From an uncultured Collinsella sp. (GTDB lineage: Bacteria; Actinomycetota; Coriobacteriia; Coriobacteriales; Coriobacteriaceae), in NCBI GenBank assembly GCA_902475245.1, contig CABRYP010000012.1, forward strand, positions 1-56,786: a DNA stretch of 56,786 nucleotides, read 5' to 3'. Both the position numbers and the translations under genes were made by a program. Shown here piece after piece: positions 1-7,740 of this stretch (within the stretch, counting starts at the first letter, position 1; each line of letters starts with the position of its first letter). Under the pieces are notes generated by a model. That model was not told where the DNA came from. It searched no databases and was given only the letters and a program-made list of their open reading frames with translations.

Positions 1-66
1 AACCTCTTCATTTTCCTGAGTATTATCTTCAGGATTGTCAATCTTGTCCCTATTAAGATCGTTCAT
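1..66 (-). CDS. N-terminal fragment of an unknown protein (runs off the left edge)
   Basis: Only the first 22 codons are in the window, read leftward from an ATG at 66-64. A GAGGGG ribosome-binding site lies five bases before it. The visible residues begin MNDLNRDKIDNPEDN and are strongly polar and acidic (Asp, Glu, Asn, Gln), with no signal peptide or membrane segment in this part. This looks like a disordered N-terminus. The base composition is AT-richer than the neighbouring genes. Nothing visible identifies the product. Confidence 0.6.
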   Translation of the reverse strand, partial: MNDLNRDKIDNPEDNTQENEEV

Positions 67-144
67 TTTAACCCCTCAATATTAAATCTGCGAGCGGTTC
101 ATGCATCCAGAAACTTACCAAACCCAACCGCTTACTTTCATACC

Positions 145-180
145 CGATTTATTAGTCCCAGTCCCAGAAAAATCTTCCTT
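145..180. repeat. Possible relic of the large inverted repeat seen at 18954-19065
   Basis: The 14-base string GTCCCAGAAAAATC here also occurs in the right arm of the perfect inverted repeat at 19030-19065, and is followed in both places by (A/T)TCC. No matching left arm is present nearby, so this could be a truncated copy or chance. It directly abuts the 67-bp palindrome at 184-250. Confidence 0.3.
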
Positions 181-183
181 ATG

Positions 184-250
184 AGTTGCGGTGAAATAGG
201 GACTGTTTGGTGGGTAGAAGCCGCTATTCAATCCCTATTTCACCGCAACT
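184..250 (+). repeat. 67-bp palindromic element, copy 1
   Basis: The arms at 184-202 and 232-250 (starting AGTTGCGGTGAAATA) are perfect 19-base reverse complements. Copies at 16366-16432 and 25281-25347 have the same arms and exactly the same total length of 67 bases. The element lies 6 bases beyond the rsmB stop codon. There is no T-tract on either side, so it is not a standard intrinsic terminator. Confidence 0.85.
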
Positions 251-256
251 TAGTTG

Positions 257-1657
257 TTACTTATGGACCAGGCGGGCGCAGAAGTGGCCGTCGTAGGAGT
301 CGGCGTTTACGGGAACGCTTTGGAAGAGGCCTCGAGCGTTCTGGCGGACGGAGACGAGTTTCTTAGCCTGGGCAAACTCGGGCAGCTGCAGGATTTGCGC
401 CTCGGAGAGCGGCGCCACGGTAAAGCCGGCACCCTCGGGAGAAGCCAGGAAGGCATCCACGACCTGAGTGTTCTCCTCAGCAAAAACCGAGCAGGTGGCA
501 TAGATAAGCTCACCGCCGGCAGCCACGCGCGCGGCGGCTTCCTTGAGCATCGTCAGCTGCAGTTTAGGAAGCTCAACCGTCACGTCCTTTTCGGTCAAGC
601 GCCACGGAATCTCAGGATGACGGCGCATGGTGCCGGTACCCGAGCATGGGGCATCGATAAACACTGTATCGAACAGAACGGGTTTACCAAGCATCGCATC
701 GAACGACGTGAGGACCTCGTCAAGCTCGCAGGCATCGCCCGAAACCGTGCGAACACCCGTAATACCCGCCTTATGCAGACGCGCGAGATTCTGATCGCAC
801 TTGCGGTCGTGCAAATCGAGTGCGGTGTGCTGACGATCGTAGCCGGCACGCTTGGCCTGACACATCATCACATAGGTCTTGGTGCCACGACCGGCGCCAA
901 TCTCCAGGCAACGCCCGGGACGGGTCGCCGCAGTAGCGATGAGCTGGGCGTTAAGGTCCGAGGCCACGGCCGCTGCGCGTTCAAACACGCCCGACGCAAC
1001 GGTGGCCTGGGCATCGACCGGCGCATGGCAACCCGGGAACACCGGCGCCACAAGCTGCGATAGGTACGGATCAGGCTTGGTTGCAAAGGCGTTCTCGTGC
1101 AAAGCGAGCGGCGCGGGAGCCAGATTTCCTGCAAAGTTGAGCGCGCCCTCGGGCGTATCGAACGACGCCATAGTGCGAGCACACAGCCAGCGCGGCATAC
1201 CCATCAGGCGAGATAGGCGAACCAATCGGCGCTCGGACTCATCGGCATCCGCCGCAGTGGCAAAGTCCTCGACATTGTCCGCGACCTTATGCAGCACGGC
1301 GTTCGCCAGACCAGCAGCCGATTTAGCGCCGCTACGAACCAGCTCAACGCCCTGACTCACGGCAACGCGACCCGGGGTATGCAGGTAGAGCATCTCGAAG
1401 GCCGAGATGCGAAGCGCCATGCGAACGCGCGGCGCGACCTTTTTGGGCTTATCGAGAAACTGATCGAGCAGCTCGTCCAAAATGCCCTGGGTGGCTGCAA
1501 CACCAAGTGCCAAACGAGCGGCAAAGGCAGAATCGCGCTGGTCAATGGCCTTGGCCGAAGCACGGGACGAGAGAACGTCACGTGCGTACATGCCGCGGCG
1601 ATCGGCCTCCATCAGCACATCGAGCGCAAGTTTGCGCGCGGGAGACAGCTTGCTCAT
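257..1657 (-). CDS. rsmB: 16S rRNA m5C methyltransferase, RsmB/Sun family
   Basis: The 466-residue protein has an N-terminal NusB-like RNA-binding region (about residues 1-130) followed by a Rossmann methyltransferase. Recognisable are the SAM-binding LEIGAGRGTKT, motif IV DAPCSGTG and motif VI YATCSVFAEEN, which supply the two cysteines used by RNA m5C methyltransferases. In this family the enzyme methylates C967 of 16S rRNA. The ATG at 1657 was chosen over an upstream in-frame start because it overlaps the fmt stop codon by four bases (ATGA), which implies translational coupling. Length is normal for RsmB. It is the last gene of the fmt-rsmB pair and is followed directly by a palindromic repeat. 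Confidence 0.93.
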   Translation of the reverse strand: MSKLSPARKLALDVLMEADRRGMYARDVLSSRASAKAIDQRDSAFAARLALGVAATQGILDELLDQFLDKPKKVAPRVRMALRISAFEMLYLHTPGRVAVSQGVELVRSGAKSAAGLANAVLHKVADNVEDFATAADADESERRLVRLSRLMGMPRWLCARTMASFDTPEGALNFAGNLAPAPLALHENAFATKPDPYLSQLVAPVFPGCHAPVDAQATVASGVFERAAAVASDLNAQLIATAATRPGRCLEIGAGRGTKTYVMMCQAKRAGYDRQHTALDLHDRKCDQNLARLHKAGITGVRTVSGDACELDEVLTSFDAMLGKPVLFDTVFIDAPCSGTGTMRRHPEIPWRLTEKDVTVELPKLQLTMLKEAAARVAAGGELIYATCSVFAEENTQVVDAFLASPEGAGFTVAPLSEAQILQLPEFAQAKKLVSVRQNARGLFQSVPVNADSYDGHFCARLVHK

Positions 1658-2574
1658 GACAAAACACCCCAGATAAGATCGGCGCCTTGCAGCCCAGCAG
1701 CCCAAGCAGAAGCGGCCATGGCACGCTTGCCATCGGGCTTAACCTCGAGCAGTTCAACCGCACCATCGGAAAGACCAAGGTAAACACGCTTGGTCTTAAT
1801 GAGAACCTGACCCTCGCCAAGCGACACATCCGCCAGCGCAGCATCGAGCACGCGAACCGACTTACCGGCAATCACGCAGCGAGCGGGTGCAGTGTCGGAC
1901 GAAGCCAACACGTGACGCACGCAATCGAGCGCCGCCATCTGCGGATCCAGACGCATCTCCTGCTTGGAAATCTTGGCAGCATGCGTGACGAGCGACTCAT
2001 CCTGCTCGGTCCACACCGCTGTGTCATCGGCAAGCGAGGGCAGCGTATCGGCCAGCAGCTTACCGCCCAGCTCGCCAAGCTCCATCGTCAGTGCCTCGGC
2101 ATGCTTGCCGGCGACAGATGTCGAGGCCTGCGCACAATAAGCGCCGGTATCCACGCCATGCCCAATACGCATAATGGAAACGCCGGCAACCTCATCACCA
2201 GCAAGAATCGCACGCTGAATGGGAGCGGCGCCACGCCAACGCGGCAGCAGCGAAGCATGAACATTCACAATACCAAGCGGCGCCATATGCAGCACCTCAT
2301 CGGGCAAAATGCAGCCATAGGCAGCCACGCAGAATATATCAGCCTGCGCAGCCTGAAGCGACTCGACAACCTCGGGCGTCATACGATTGGCCTCAACAAC
2401 CGGCAACCCCAGCTCAAGCGCCTTGGCCTTAACAGGAGAAGGCTCAAGCTTCTTACCACGCCCACGAACAGCATCGGGACGAGTAATGACAAGCGCAATC
2501 TCATTCCCAGCCTCAACAAGCGAAGTCAGCGAAGGCACAGCAAAATCAGGCGTACCCATAAACACAATACGCAT
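1654..2574 (-). CDS. fmt: Methionyl-tRNA formyltransferase
   Basis: This 306-residue protein formylates initiator Met-tRNA with 10-formyl-tetrahydrofolate in the cytoplasm. The N-terminus (MRIVFMGTPDFAVPSL) and the catalytic signature VNVHASLLPRWRGAAP are typical, with the Asn and His of the active site present and the Asp in GVDTGAY. A C-terminal OB-like domain follows. A GGGGAG site lies about nine bases before the ATG. The gene overlaps rsmB by four bases. The partner deformylase def lies upstream on the same strand but is separated by 325 bases holding a terminator and an inverted repeat, so fmt-rsmB probably has its own promoter. Confidence 0.96.
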   Translation of the reverse strand: MRIVFMGTPDFAVPSLTSLVEAGNEIALVITRPDAVRGRGKKLEPSPVKAKALELGLPVVEANRMTPEVVESLQAAQADIFCVAAYGCILPDEVLHMAPLGIVNVHASLLPRWRGAAPIQRAILAGDEVAGVSIMRIGHGVDTGAYCAQASTSVAGKHAEALTMELGELGGKLLADTLPSLADDTAVWTEQDESLVTHAAKISKQEMRLDPQMAALDCVRHVLASSDTAPARCVIAGKSVRVLDAALADVSLGEGQVLIKTKRVYLGLSDGAVELLEVKPDGKRAMAASAWAAGLQGADLIWGVLS

Positions 2575-2677
2575 AAAGGACGTCTCCCCTCAACCAAAGC
2601 CGAGACGGCTACAAATAACAGCGGAAAGCGAGTACCCAGCCCATCCGCAATAACAATTCAACAAGAACAAATATACC

Positions 2678-2712
2678 CAAAAACAAAGAAAGAGCCGCAT
2701 AAAAGCAGCTCT
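2678..2712 (-). terminator. Intrinsic terminator after def
   Basis: On the minus strand an 8-bp stem (2705-2712 with 2691-2698, including one G-U pair) closes a six-base loop and is followed by a T-rich run. It would end the priA-def transcript. The 325-base gap 2575-2899 holds only this terminator and the inverted repeat at 2795-2886. Confidence 0.65.
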
Positions 2713-2794
2713 CTCAACAAAGCACCTATCAGCGAAGACGTCCCTCCCTGGCCCGACGGCACCCGGGCGAACCGAGCCAGAACAACGCAGTCCC

Positions 2795-2886
2795 CGGTGC
2801 TGAGCGCCCACATATCGTCCCGCGCGCAGTTTCGCAGCAACGCGAGAATGTTTGAGCACGGCATGATATGTGGGCGCTCAGCACCG
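2795..2886. repeat. Perfect 22-bp inverted repeat downstream of def
   Basis: Bases 2795-2816 are the exact reverse complement of 2865-2886, around a 48-base centre. The arms contain the core GCTGAGCGCCCACATAT. The element sits 13 bases past the def stop codon and ahead of the def terminator. No second copy was seen in the window. Confidence 0.8.
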
Positions 2887-2899
2887 AGGACGGTGGGAT

Positions 2900-3436
2900 C
2901 TACTCCGTCTCGCCCGGTCGAGCGCCGCGGGCCAGGGCGTCCTGGTACTCCTTGACTGCCTTGAGCCTCTGCATCGGCTTGAGTCGCTCGAACATGGTGT
3001 TGCCGTGCAGATGGTCAATCTCGTGCTGCAGACACACGCAGAACAAATCGCCCGTGGCCTCATAGCGAATCAAGTTGGCATCCAGGTCGTACGCCTCGAC
3101 GATAACGTGATCGGGACGCTCGATCTCGCAGCTAATGCCAGGGATGGACAGGCAGCCCTCGCTAAACGGCACCAGATGGTCGCTCTGCTCAACAATGACA
3201 GGATTGATGAGCACGCACGGATCGTAGTCGTTCTTGTCGCTGTAGTCACAGTCAATGGTGACGAGCTGGATGAGCTCGCCGATTTGCGGGGCAGCCAGGC
3301 CGCAGCCGCCGTTCTCGAACATCATCTTCTTCATCTTCTCGGCAAGCGCCTCGATCGCCGGGGTGATCTCCTCGATGACGGCGCACTCCTGACGCAGACG
3401 AGGGTCGGGCGACAGTACGATTCCGTTGGCTTCCAT
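2900..3436 (-). CDS. def: Peptide deformylase
   Basis: The 178-residue metalloenzyme removes the N-formyl group from new proteins. All three family motifs are present: GCGLAAPQIG, EGCLSIP (metal-binding Cys) and HEIDHLHG (two metal-binding His and the catalytic Glu). The last is usually HEIDHLNG, so an Asn is replaced by His outside the metal ligands. The second in-frame ATG at 3436 was chosen because the GAAAGGA site abuts the first ATG (3442) but lies about six bases before this one. The gene follows priA by 18 bases and is probably co-transcribed with it. Confidence 0.95.
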   Translation of the reverse strand: MEANGIVLSPDPRLRQECAVIEEITPAIEALAEKMKKMMFENGGCGLAAPQIGELIQLVTIDCDYSDKNDYDPCVLINPVIVEQSDHLVPFSEGCLSIPGISCEIERPDHVIVEAYDLDANLIRYEATGDLFCVCLQHEIDHLHGNTMFERLKPMQRLKAVKEYQDALARGARPGETE

Positions 3437-3454
3437 GGCCATCCTTTCGGGTTG

Positions 3455-5908
3455 TTACATCAAATCATAGGCGTCGACGTCAACGCTCACGCTCACGCCG
3501 CGCACGGAGCCCACCTCTTTGAGGCAGGCGTCGATATCATCAGAGACATGGTACCCTACGGGCGACTTCACAAGCAGGTGGAAGCGATAACGGTCCTTAG
3601 CTCTCTCGATTACACATGAAGCCGGGCCCAGCACCTGCGGCACCGCGCTGCCCGCCCGCAAAAAGTCGGGAGCGGCGGCATGCCAACGACGCTTGAGCAG
3701 CTTTGCGATGCGCCCGATATAATCCTGCGCATCGTCGCGGCTTGCCGACCACACCAAAATGTTGACCAGGCGCACGAAGGGCGGATACAGGGCGTCGCGG
3801 CGTTGGTCCAGGTCGAAGTCGGTAAAGATCGAGCGGTCGTGCTCGGCGACGGCGCGAATGACCGGGTCCTCGGGCAGGTAGGTCTGGATGATGACCTCGC
3901 CAGGGCGATCGCCGCGTCCGGCACGACCGGCGACCTGCTCCAGCAAATCGTAGGCGCGCTCCCCCGCTCTAAAATCGGGCAGTTTTAACGCAAAATCGGC
4001 ATTGACTACACCCACAAGCGTGACCTCGGGAAAGTCGAGGCCCTTGGCAATCATCTGGGTACCCAGCAGCACCGCGCAATCGGCGGCATCGAACTGCTCG
4101 AGCAACTTCTTATGCGCGTCCTTGCCACGCGTGGAATCTGCGTCCATGCGAATGATGGATACATCCTCGGGCAGCATCTGGTGCAGCGCATCCTCGATCT
4201 GCTGCGTGCCCAGACCCATTTTTGCCAGGTAACGGCTGCCGCACTTGGGGCAGCGACTCGTGGGCGCGGGATAGGGCTGCACGCGCCAGGACGAACCACA
4301 GGTGTGGCACTGCAGCGTATGGGTGCGCTCGTGGTACGTAAGCGCCGTAGAGCAGTGGTTGCAGGTGGGGACGCAACCGCACTCGCGGCACATCAAAAAC
4401 GGCGCAAAACCGCGACGGTTATGCAGCAGCACAGCCTTCTCGCGGCGCTCTACAACGCGCTCCAAACCTTCCATCAGCGGTTTAGAGAACATGGAGCGGC
4501 TGCCGTGCGAAAACTCGCGGCGCAGGTCGGCAATGCGGACCGTGGGTAGCACGGCGTGTCCCGGGCGCTCGGGCATCTCGACGCGCGTCCAGGTGACACC
4601 GTTGTACGTGCCGCGGCGGCAGCGATCGAGGGCCTCGGCAGAAGGCGTGGCCGAGCCCAGCACGAGCGGGCAGCGATAGCGGCGCGCCATCTCGGCCGCC
4701 ACCTCGCGCGCATGGTAGCGCGGACTGGAGCCCTGTTTGTAGCTGGTCTCGTGCTCCTCGTCGATGATGATGAGGCCCAAATCGCTGAGCGGGCAAAAGA
4801 GTGCCGAACGCGCGCCGACGACAACGCGCGCGGCACCACTGGCGACCATATCCCACTGGTCCAGACGCTCGCCGGCCGAAAGGCGCGAGTGGAAGACCGC
4901 GACCGTCTCACCGAAGCGCGAGCGGAAGCGGCCGACGGTCTGGGCCGTCAGCGAGATCTCGGGCACGAGCACGCAGGCCGAGCGACCGGCCGCGAGCACA
5001 CGCTCGATAGCGGAGAGGTAGACCTCGGTTTTACCGGATCCGGTGACGCCATCGACAAGGACCACGTCGCCGTGGGCGTCAAGGCGCGCGCGTTCAATCT
5101 GCGCGAGCGCCTGCTGCTGGCCGTCCGTGAGCGCGACCGGCGCCTTGCCGCTTGCCGAGGACAACGTGGTCTGCTCGCTGCAGCCACGCCAGGCGCGGCG
5201 CTCCTCCACCACCACGACGCCGCGTTTTTCGAGCGCCTTGATGGTCGCCGACATACTGTTGTAGAGCAGGTTGAGATCGCGCGTCGTGACCGAGCCGCAC
5301 TGGAGCGCCTCGATGAGCTGACGCTGACGAACGGCGGTCTTGGGCGGCGTATAGTCGAAACCCTCAGGCGTGAGCATGACCCAGCGGTTTTGAATAGGCT
5401 TGACGGCTGGGCGCTCAACCGTCCACGCCCCGTCATCGCCCTTCACGACACGCGGGCTGCCGCCCGGAGGCAAAAACAGACGCAGGCATTCGGAAAGCGT
5501 CGCGACATACTCGCGGCTCATCCAACGCGCAATGCGGGCGGCCTCGGCGCCAAAGAGCGGTTTACTGAGGATGGCCTCGATAGGCCTGATGCGCGCGGCA
5601 TCGAGAGCGTCGTTACCTTGCAGGTCGGCCAGCTCGGGCGAGATGTCGACGATATAGCCCGCGGCCGCACGGTTGCCAAAGTGGACCAGGACCGTAGACC
5701 CGATCTGGGCCTCATTGGCAAGGGACTGCGGAATGCCGTAGGCAAAAGGCTCGGACAGCGCACGGGTGGGAATGTCCAGGACCACGCTCGCGTAGGCGGC
5801 AATGGGCTCTGGCGCAGGCTCAGGTTTGGCCTGCTCGGCCGTGCGGGCATGCTTCATGGGAGCTTGCTCCGGTTCGGGCGAACCAAACAGCGACAGTTGC
5901 TCGGCCAT
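3455..5908 (-). CDS. priA: Primosomal replication-restart helicase PriA
   Basis: The 817-residue protein has a polar, proline-rich N-terminal extension, the PriA DNA-binding domain, then a superfamily 2 helicase. Walker A is GVTGSGKTEVY, around residue 290, and the DEEH box follows. The zinc-binding insert shows the expected cysteines (CRECGC, CNHC, CHTCG, CPKCGS). PriA reloads the replisome at stalled forks. An AGGAGGT site precedes the ATG by about nine bases. It is the first gene of the priA-def pair and is separated from gltX by a terminator. Confidence 0.96.
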   Translation of the reverse strand: MAEQLSLFGSPEPEQAPMKHARTAEQAKPEPAPEPIAAYASVVLDIPTRALSEPFAYGIPQSLANEAQIGSTVLVHFGNRAAAGYIVDISPELADLQGNDALDAARIRPIEAILSKPLFGAEAARIARWMSREYVATLSECLRLFLPPGGSPRVVKGDDGAWTVERPAVKPIQNRWVMLTPEGFDYTPPKTAVRQRQLIEALQCGSVTTRDLNLLYNSMSATIKALEKRGVVVVEERRAWRGCSEQTTLSSASGKAPVALTDGQQQALAQIERARLDAHGDVVLVDGVTGSGKTEVYLSAIERVLAAGRSACVLVPEISLTAQTVGRFRSRFGETVAVFHSRLSAGERLDQWDMVASGAARVVVGARSALFCPLSDLGLIIIDEEHETSYKQGSSPRYHAREVAAEMARRYRCPLVLGSATPSAEALDRCRRGTYNGVTWTRVEMPERPGHAVLPTVRIADLRREFSHGSRSMFSKPLMEGLERVVERREKAVLLHNRRGFAPFLMCRECGCVPTCNHCSTALTYHERTHTLQCHTCGSSWRVQPYPAPTSRCPKCGSRYLAKMGLGTQQIEDALHQMLPEDVSIIRMDADSTRGKDAHKKLLEQFDAADCAVLLGTQMIAKGLDFPEVTLVGVVNADFALKLPDFRAGERAYDLLEQVAGRAGRGDRPGEVIIQTYLPEDPVIRAVAEHDRSIFTDFDLDQRRDALYPPFVRLVNILVWSASRDDAQDYIGRIAKLLKRRWHAAAPDFLRAGSAVPQVLGPASCVIERAKDRYRFHLLVKSPVGYHVSDDIDACLKEVGSVRGVSVSVDVDAYDLM

Positions 5909-5940
5909 GGCGCCAGCACCTCCTATCCCATACGTCTACA

Positions 5941-5974
5941 GAAACAAGAGCCCCACTCGCGGTGAGCGGGGCTC
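5941..5974 (-). terminator. Intrinsic terminator after gltX
   Basis: Bases 5948-5974 form a GC-rich hairpin with arms GAGCCCC and GGGGCTC. On the minus strand it is followed by TTGTTTC. It separates gltX from priA. Confidence 0.75.
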
Positions 5975-5997
5975 GGATACATACGTTTGCGCAGCGA

Positions 5998-7473
5998 TTA
6001 CAGCGCCATCGTGCGGGCGCGGTCGATGCGCGCCAGGCAGTCGTCGCGGCCGACGAGCGCCATGGTCTCGCCCAGCGGAGGGCTCACCATGTTGCCGCAG
6101 ACGGCGACGCGCACGGCCTGGAACACCACGCGCTTCTTGAGGTCCATCTGCTCGGGCAGCGGCTCAAGCGCGGCATCGATGGCCTCGGCCGTCCACTCGG
6201 TAACACCCTCAAGCGCGGCCTTGGCGGCATCCAGAATGGCACCCATGCCCTCCTTGGCCAGGCCCTTGTTGACAGACTTCTCGTCATACTCGAGCGTCTC
6301 GGCCGTGGCAAAGATGGGAGCGGCAACGGTCACGGCGTCGGCCGGCATCTTGGTGCGCGGCTTAACGATGGCGGCAAGTGCGTCGATCCAGTCCTCGCCG
6401 TACTCGACGTTACCCTCGATGAGACCCGCCTCGTGCAGCTCGGGGACCATGATCTCGTCGGCAAACTGGGCGTCAGACATGCCGTTGATGTACTCGGCAT
6501 TGACCCAGTCGAGCTTCTTAGGGTCGAAGGTCGCCGGGTTCTTGGAAATGCGGTCGAGCGAGAACTTGCTGGCCAGAACATCGCGCGGGATGATCGTGGT
6601 CTCGCCGTCGAGCGACCAGCCGAGCAGCGCCAGGTAGTTGACGAACGCGTCGGGCAGGTAGCCGGCATCGCGGTACTCCTCCACCGAGGTGGCGCCGTGG
6701 CGCTTGGAGAGCTTCTTGCCGTCGGCGCCCAGGATCATAGAGATGTGGGCGAACGTAGGCACGGGCGCGCCGAGGGCCTCGTAGACCATGACCTGGCGCG
6801 GGGTGTTGGACAGGTGATCGTCACCGCGGATGACGTGGGTGATCTTCATCATGGCGTCATCGACGACGGTCGCGAAGTTGTACGTGGGCGTTCCGTCGGA
6901 GCGGAAGATGACAAAGTCGTCGAGCTCCTTGGCGTCGAAGGTCACCTCGCCATGGACGGCGTCGTGGATGACGACGTCGCCGCGGTCCTCGGGCACCTTG
7001 ATGCGCAGGACGTAGGGCTCGCCGGCCTCGATGCGGCGGCGTGCCTCCTCGGGATCAAGATCGCGGCAACGACGCTGATAGCCCTGGAAGGGGTCCTTGC
7101 GCTCCTGAGCGGCCTTGCGATCGGCCTCGAGCTGCTCCTTGGTGCAGAAGCAGGGATAGGCCTTGCCCTCATCCCAGAGCTGCTGGGCGGCCTGCTTGTA
7201 AAGGTCCAGACGCTCGGTCTGGGCATAGGGGCCAAAGTCGCCGCCCACCTCGGGGCCCTCGTCCCAGTCCAGACCCAGCCAACGCATGGCGCGCAGAATG
7301 ATCTGCGTGTTCTCGTCGGTGGAACGGGTGGGGTCGGTGTCGTCGATGCGCAGGATGAACGTACCGCCGTTTGCGCGGGCGAAAGCCCAGTTATAGATAG
7401 CGGTGCGGGCGCCGCCGATGTGCAGCTTGCCCGTCGGTGAGGGTGCAAAGCGGACGCGAACGTCTGATGCCAT
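5998..7473 (-). CDS. gltX: Glutamyl-tRNA synthetase
   Basis: This is a 491-residue class I synthetase. The HIGH-type motif is HIGG at residues 18-21 in PSPTGKLHIGG, and the KMSKS motif is KLSKR at 254-258. It charges tRNA-Glu with glutamate; many actinobacteria also use it to make Glu-tRNA-Gln. The ATG at 7473 follows a strong GAGGAG site, and the 39-codon in-frame extension upstream lies over the promoter region. A possible minus-strand -10 (TATACT, 7519-7514) lies about 40 bases upstream. The gene is divergent from metK. The two cognate tRNA-Glu genes are at 18649-18824. Confidence 0.96.
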   Translation of the reverse strand: MASDVRVRFAPSPTGKLHIGGARTAIYNWAFARANGGTFILRIDDTDPTRSTDENTQIILRAMRWLGLDWDEGPEVGGDFGPYAQTERLDLYKQAAQQLWDEGKAYPCFCTKEQLEADRKAAQERKDPFQGYQRRCRDLDPEEARRRIEAGEPYVLRIKVPEDRGDVVIHDAVHGEVTFDAKELDDFVIFRSDGTPTYNFATVVDDAMMKITHVIRGDDHLSNTPRQVMVYEALGAPVPTFAHISMILGADGKKLSKRHGATSVEEYRDAGYLPDAFVNYLALLGWSLDGETTIIPRDVLASKFSLDRISKNPATFDPKKLDWVNAEYINGMSDAQFADEIMVPELHEAGLIEGNVEYGEDWIDALAAIVKPRTKMPADAVTVAAPIFATAETLEYDEKSVNKGLAKEGMGAILDAAKAALEGVTEWTAEAIDAALEPLPEQMDLKKRVVFQAVRVAVCGNMVSPPLGETMALVGRDDCLARIDRARTMAL

Positions 7474-7513
7474 GGAAATCTCCTCGATTGCAGGATGGAT
7501 GTCTAACTGCATC

Positions 7514-7544
7514 AGTATAAAGCAACAATGCGACCTCCGCACAA
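7514..7544 (-). promoter_or_regulatory. Possible gltX promoter
   Basis: Minus-strand -10 TATACT (7519-7514) has a weak -35 TTGTGC (7544-7539) at a long spacing of 19. It lies 40 bases upstream of the gltX ATG. Confidence 0.4.
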
Positions 7545-7556
7545 CGGGCACCGACC

Positions 7557-7631
7557 TACTCATTGGGGACAGGCTTAAATGACTACCCAATGAGCACCCG
7601 GCTACTCATTTAAGTCTGTCCCCAATGAATA
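7557..7631. repeat. 29-bp inverted repeat between divergent gltX and metK
   Basis: Bases 7557-7585 and 7603-7631 are reverse complements with three mismatches around a 17-base centre. The arms hold CATTGGGGACAG followed by CTTAAATGA. The GGGGACAG core also occurs in the repeated terminators near 48852 and 56644. The element lies between the likely gltX and metK promoters. Confidence 0.75.
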
Positions 7632-7666
7632 GGTGCGGAAAGGGTGTGAATGTTGGATTTACGCGC

Positions 7667-7672
7667 TATGAT
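7667..7672 (+). promoter_or_regulatory. Possible metK -10 box
   Basis: TATGAT matches the -10 consensus at five of six positions. The region 17 bases upstream (GTGTGA) is a poor -35. A leader of about 60 bases would follow, holding a 7-bp hairpin (7691-7697 with 7711-7717) and then five T residues before the metK ribosome-binding site. Confidence 0.4.
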
Positions 7673-7740
7673 GTGCCCTTGCATACAGAGCCCGGCGGAA
7701 TGGTAACGGTCGCCGGGACACGTTTTTCGAAAGGACAATC

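Noticed and set aside
2590..2859. Short minus-strand frame (89 codons) in the def-fmt gap
   Set aside because: It overlaps a terminator and one arm of the inverted repeat and has no ribosome-binding site or family resemblance.
7673..7740. SAM riboswitch in the metK leader
   Set aside because: The leader is only about 60 bases and lacks the core motifs of the SAM riboswitch classes I know; only a simple hairpin is seen.
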